A DNA stretch of 6,320 bases from Flavobacteriales bacterium UBA5422 (GTDB lineage Bacteria > Bacteroidota > Bacteroidia > Flavobacteriales_D > Crocinitomicaceae). This document shows, piece by piece, positions 5,840 to 6,320 of the stretch (the first letter of the stretch is position 1; each line of letters opens with the position of its first letter). The notes under the pieces were generated by a model, which ran no database searches, was not told the origin of the DNA, and saw only the letters and a program-made list of their open reading frames with translations. The stretch is taken from assembly GCA_002409405.1 (NCBI GenBank), contig DHNG01000030.1, positions 113,472 to 119,791 of the forward strand, read 5' to 3'. A program made the translations under genes and the position numbers.

Positions 5840-6320
5840 ATGAAAATCTCATTGGTTGTTTCCCTGATTGCGCTCACACTGATTTCTGCCTGTGGTTTGC
5901 GGTATACTCCTACCGAAACCCGGGAAGACCTTTCCCAAAACAGAAAAAATGCCGTCAGTCAATACATTCGTGATTCCTACAAAGACTCAAGTGTTGTCTA
6001 CCAATCCCTGGTTTTCGCTCCTTCAACTTTAATTAAACCCTACCACCATCGCCTGTTGGATTCACTGTATGAAATCAAACTTGTAAATGAGCAATCGGGA
6101 AGATTTGACAAAGATCTGGAAGAAAAAATAAACAACCAGAAAAATGTCATTGCCAACAGCAAAGAAAAAATTTCTTACGTCGAACACCACGTATACAGTA
6201 TCCAAACACAAGGAACGTCTAATGTCTATTATGCAGATGTAAATTTCGGTACCAGTGATACGGTGACAGGATTTACCATTACACAATCCTATGAATTTCC
6301 TTCTGATTTACTCCGGATTT
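5840..6320 (+). CDS. Putative lipoprotein of unknown function (3' end outside window)
   Basis: The frame is open from the ATG at 5840 to the window end (160 codons visible). Residues 1-17 are a signal peptide (MKIS, then VVSLIALTL) ending in the lipobox ISA-C with C18 as the lipidation site. The residues after the Cys (GLRYT) lack the acidic run associated with surface export in Bacteroidota, so a periplasm-facing anchor is more likely. Residues ~29-50 and ~69-112 are charged and probably helical, the second with a heptad-like LEEKINNQKNVI stretch. From ~113 on, alternating residues (VYSIQTQ, VYYADVNFG) suggest beta strands. I do not recognise the family. The gene has its own promoter and follows a terminator, so it is probably not in the kinase operon. 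No Shine-Dalgarno is seen. The start is supported by the signal peptide. Confidence 0.85.
   Translation, partial: MKISLVVSLIALTLISACGLRYTPTETREDLSQNRKNAVSQYIRDSYKDSSVVYQSLVFAPSTLIKPYHHRLLDSLYEIKLVNEQSGRFDKDLEEKINNQKNVIANSKEKISYVEHHVYSIQTQGTSNVYYADVNFGTSDTVTGFTITQSYEFPSDLLRI

Noticed and set aside
6062..6286. Minus-strand 74-residue open frame
   Set aside because: It lies wholly inside the lipoprotein gene, whose signal peptide, lipobox and promoter are convincing; the antisense frame has no recognisable features.

Overview
The window looks like a chromosomal piece of a Bacteroidota genome, most likely a Flavobacteriales-type organism (family-level placement is a guess). The signs are low-to-moderate GC, C-terminal domains of the type IX secretion system (T9SS) 'type A' class, ribosome binding sites without a Shine-Dalgarno sequence, a TPR-containing LytS/YehU-type sensor kinase paired with a LytTR regulator, and a TTG-N20-TAnnTTTG promoter upstream of the last gene. 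All genes lie on the + strand.

Positions 1-2651 form a secreted-protein block. A 5'-truncated CDS (1-369) supplies only the C-terminal part of a T9SS cargo protein. Five bases later starts a complete 739-residue T9SS cargo protein (375-2594). It has a signal peptide, seven tandem ~58-residue repeats that look like a seven-bladed beta-propeller, three Cys-paired adhesin-like repeats, an Ig-like linker and a C-terminal sorting domain. The two genes share a ~94% identical 180-bp segment, so they are tandem paralogues or carry a shared C-terminal cassette. A strong intrinsic terminator (2616-2651) closes this block.

Positions 2844-5502 hold a two-gene two-component system. The sensor histidine kinase has an exported TPR sensor region, one membrane helix and a cytoplasmic His_kinase/HATPase module. 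Four bases downstream lies a REC-LytTR response regulator. The longest open frame of the kinase begins at 2619, inside the terminator hairpin of the preceding gene. The credible start is the ATG at 2844, which exposes a signal peptide. The regulator's targets cannot be read from this window.

Positions 5503-5839 are non-coding as far as I can see. They hold a second clear intrinsic terminator (5699-5732), a weak -7-like element and an A/T hairpin upstream of it that could mark a small transcript, and a good Bacteroidota promoter (5795-5825). That promoter drives a 3'-truncated lipoprotein gene (5840 to the window end) of unknown function.

I found no mobile element, CRISPR array, tRNA or rRNA. 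Most of the window is ordinary Bacteroidota content. The points most worth checking are the duplicated secretion-domain segment, the repeat array with recent internal duplication, the misplaced kinase start and the possible small transcript.
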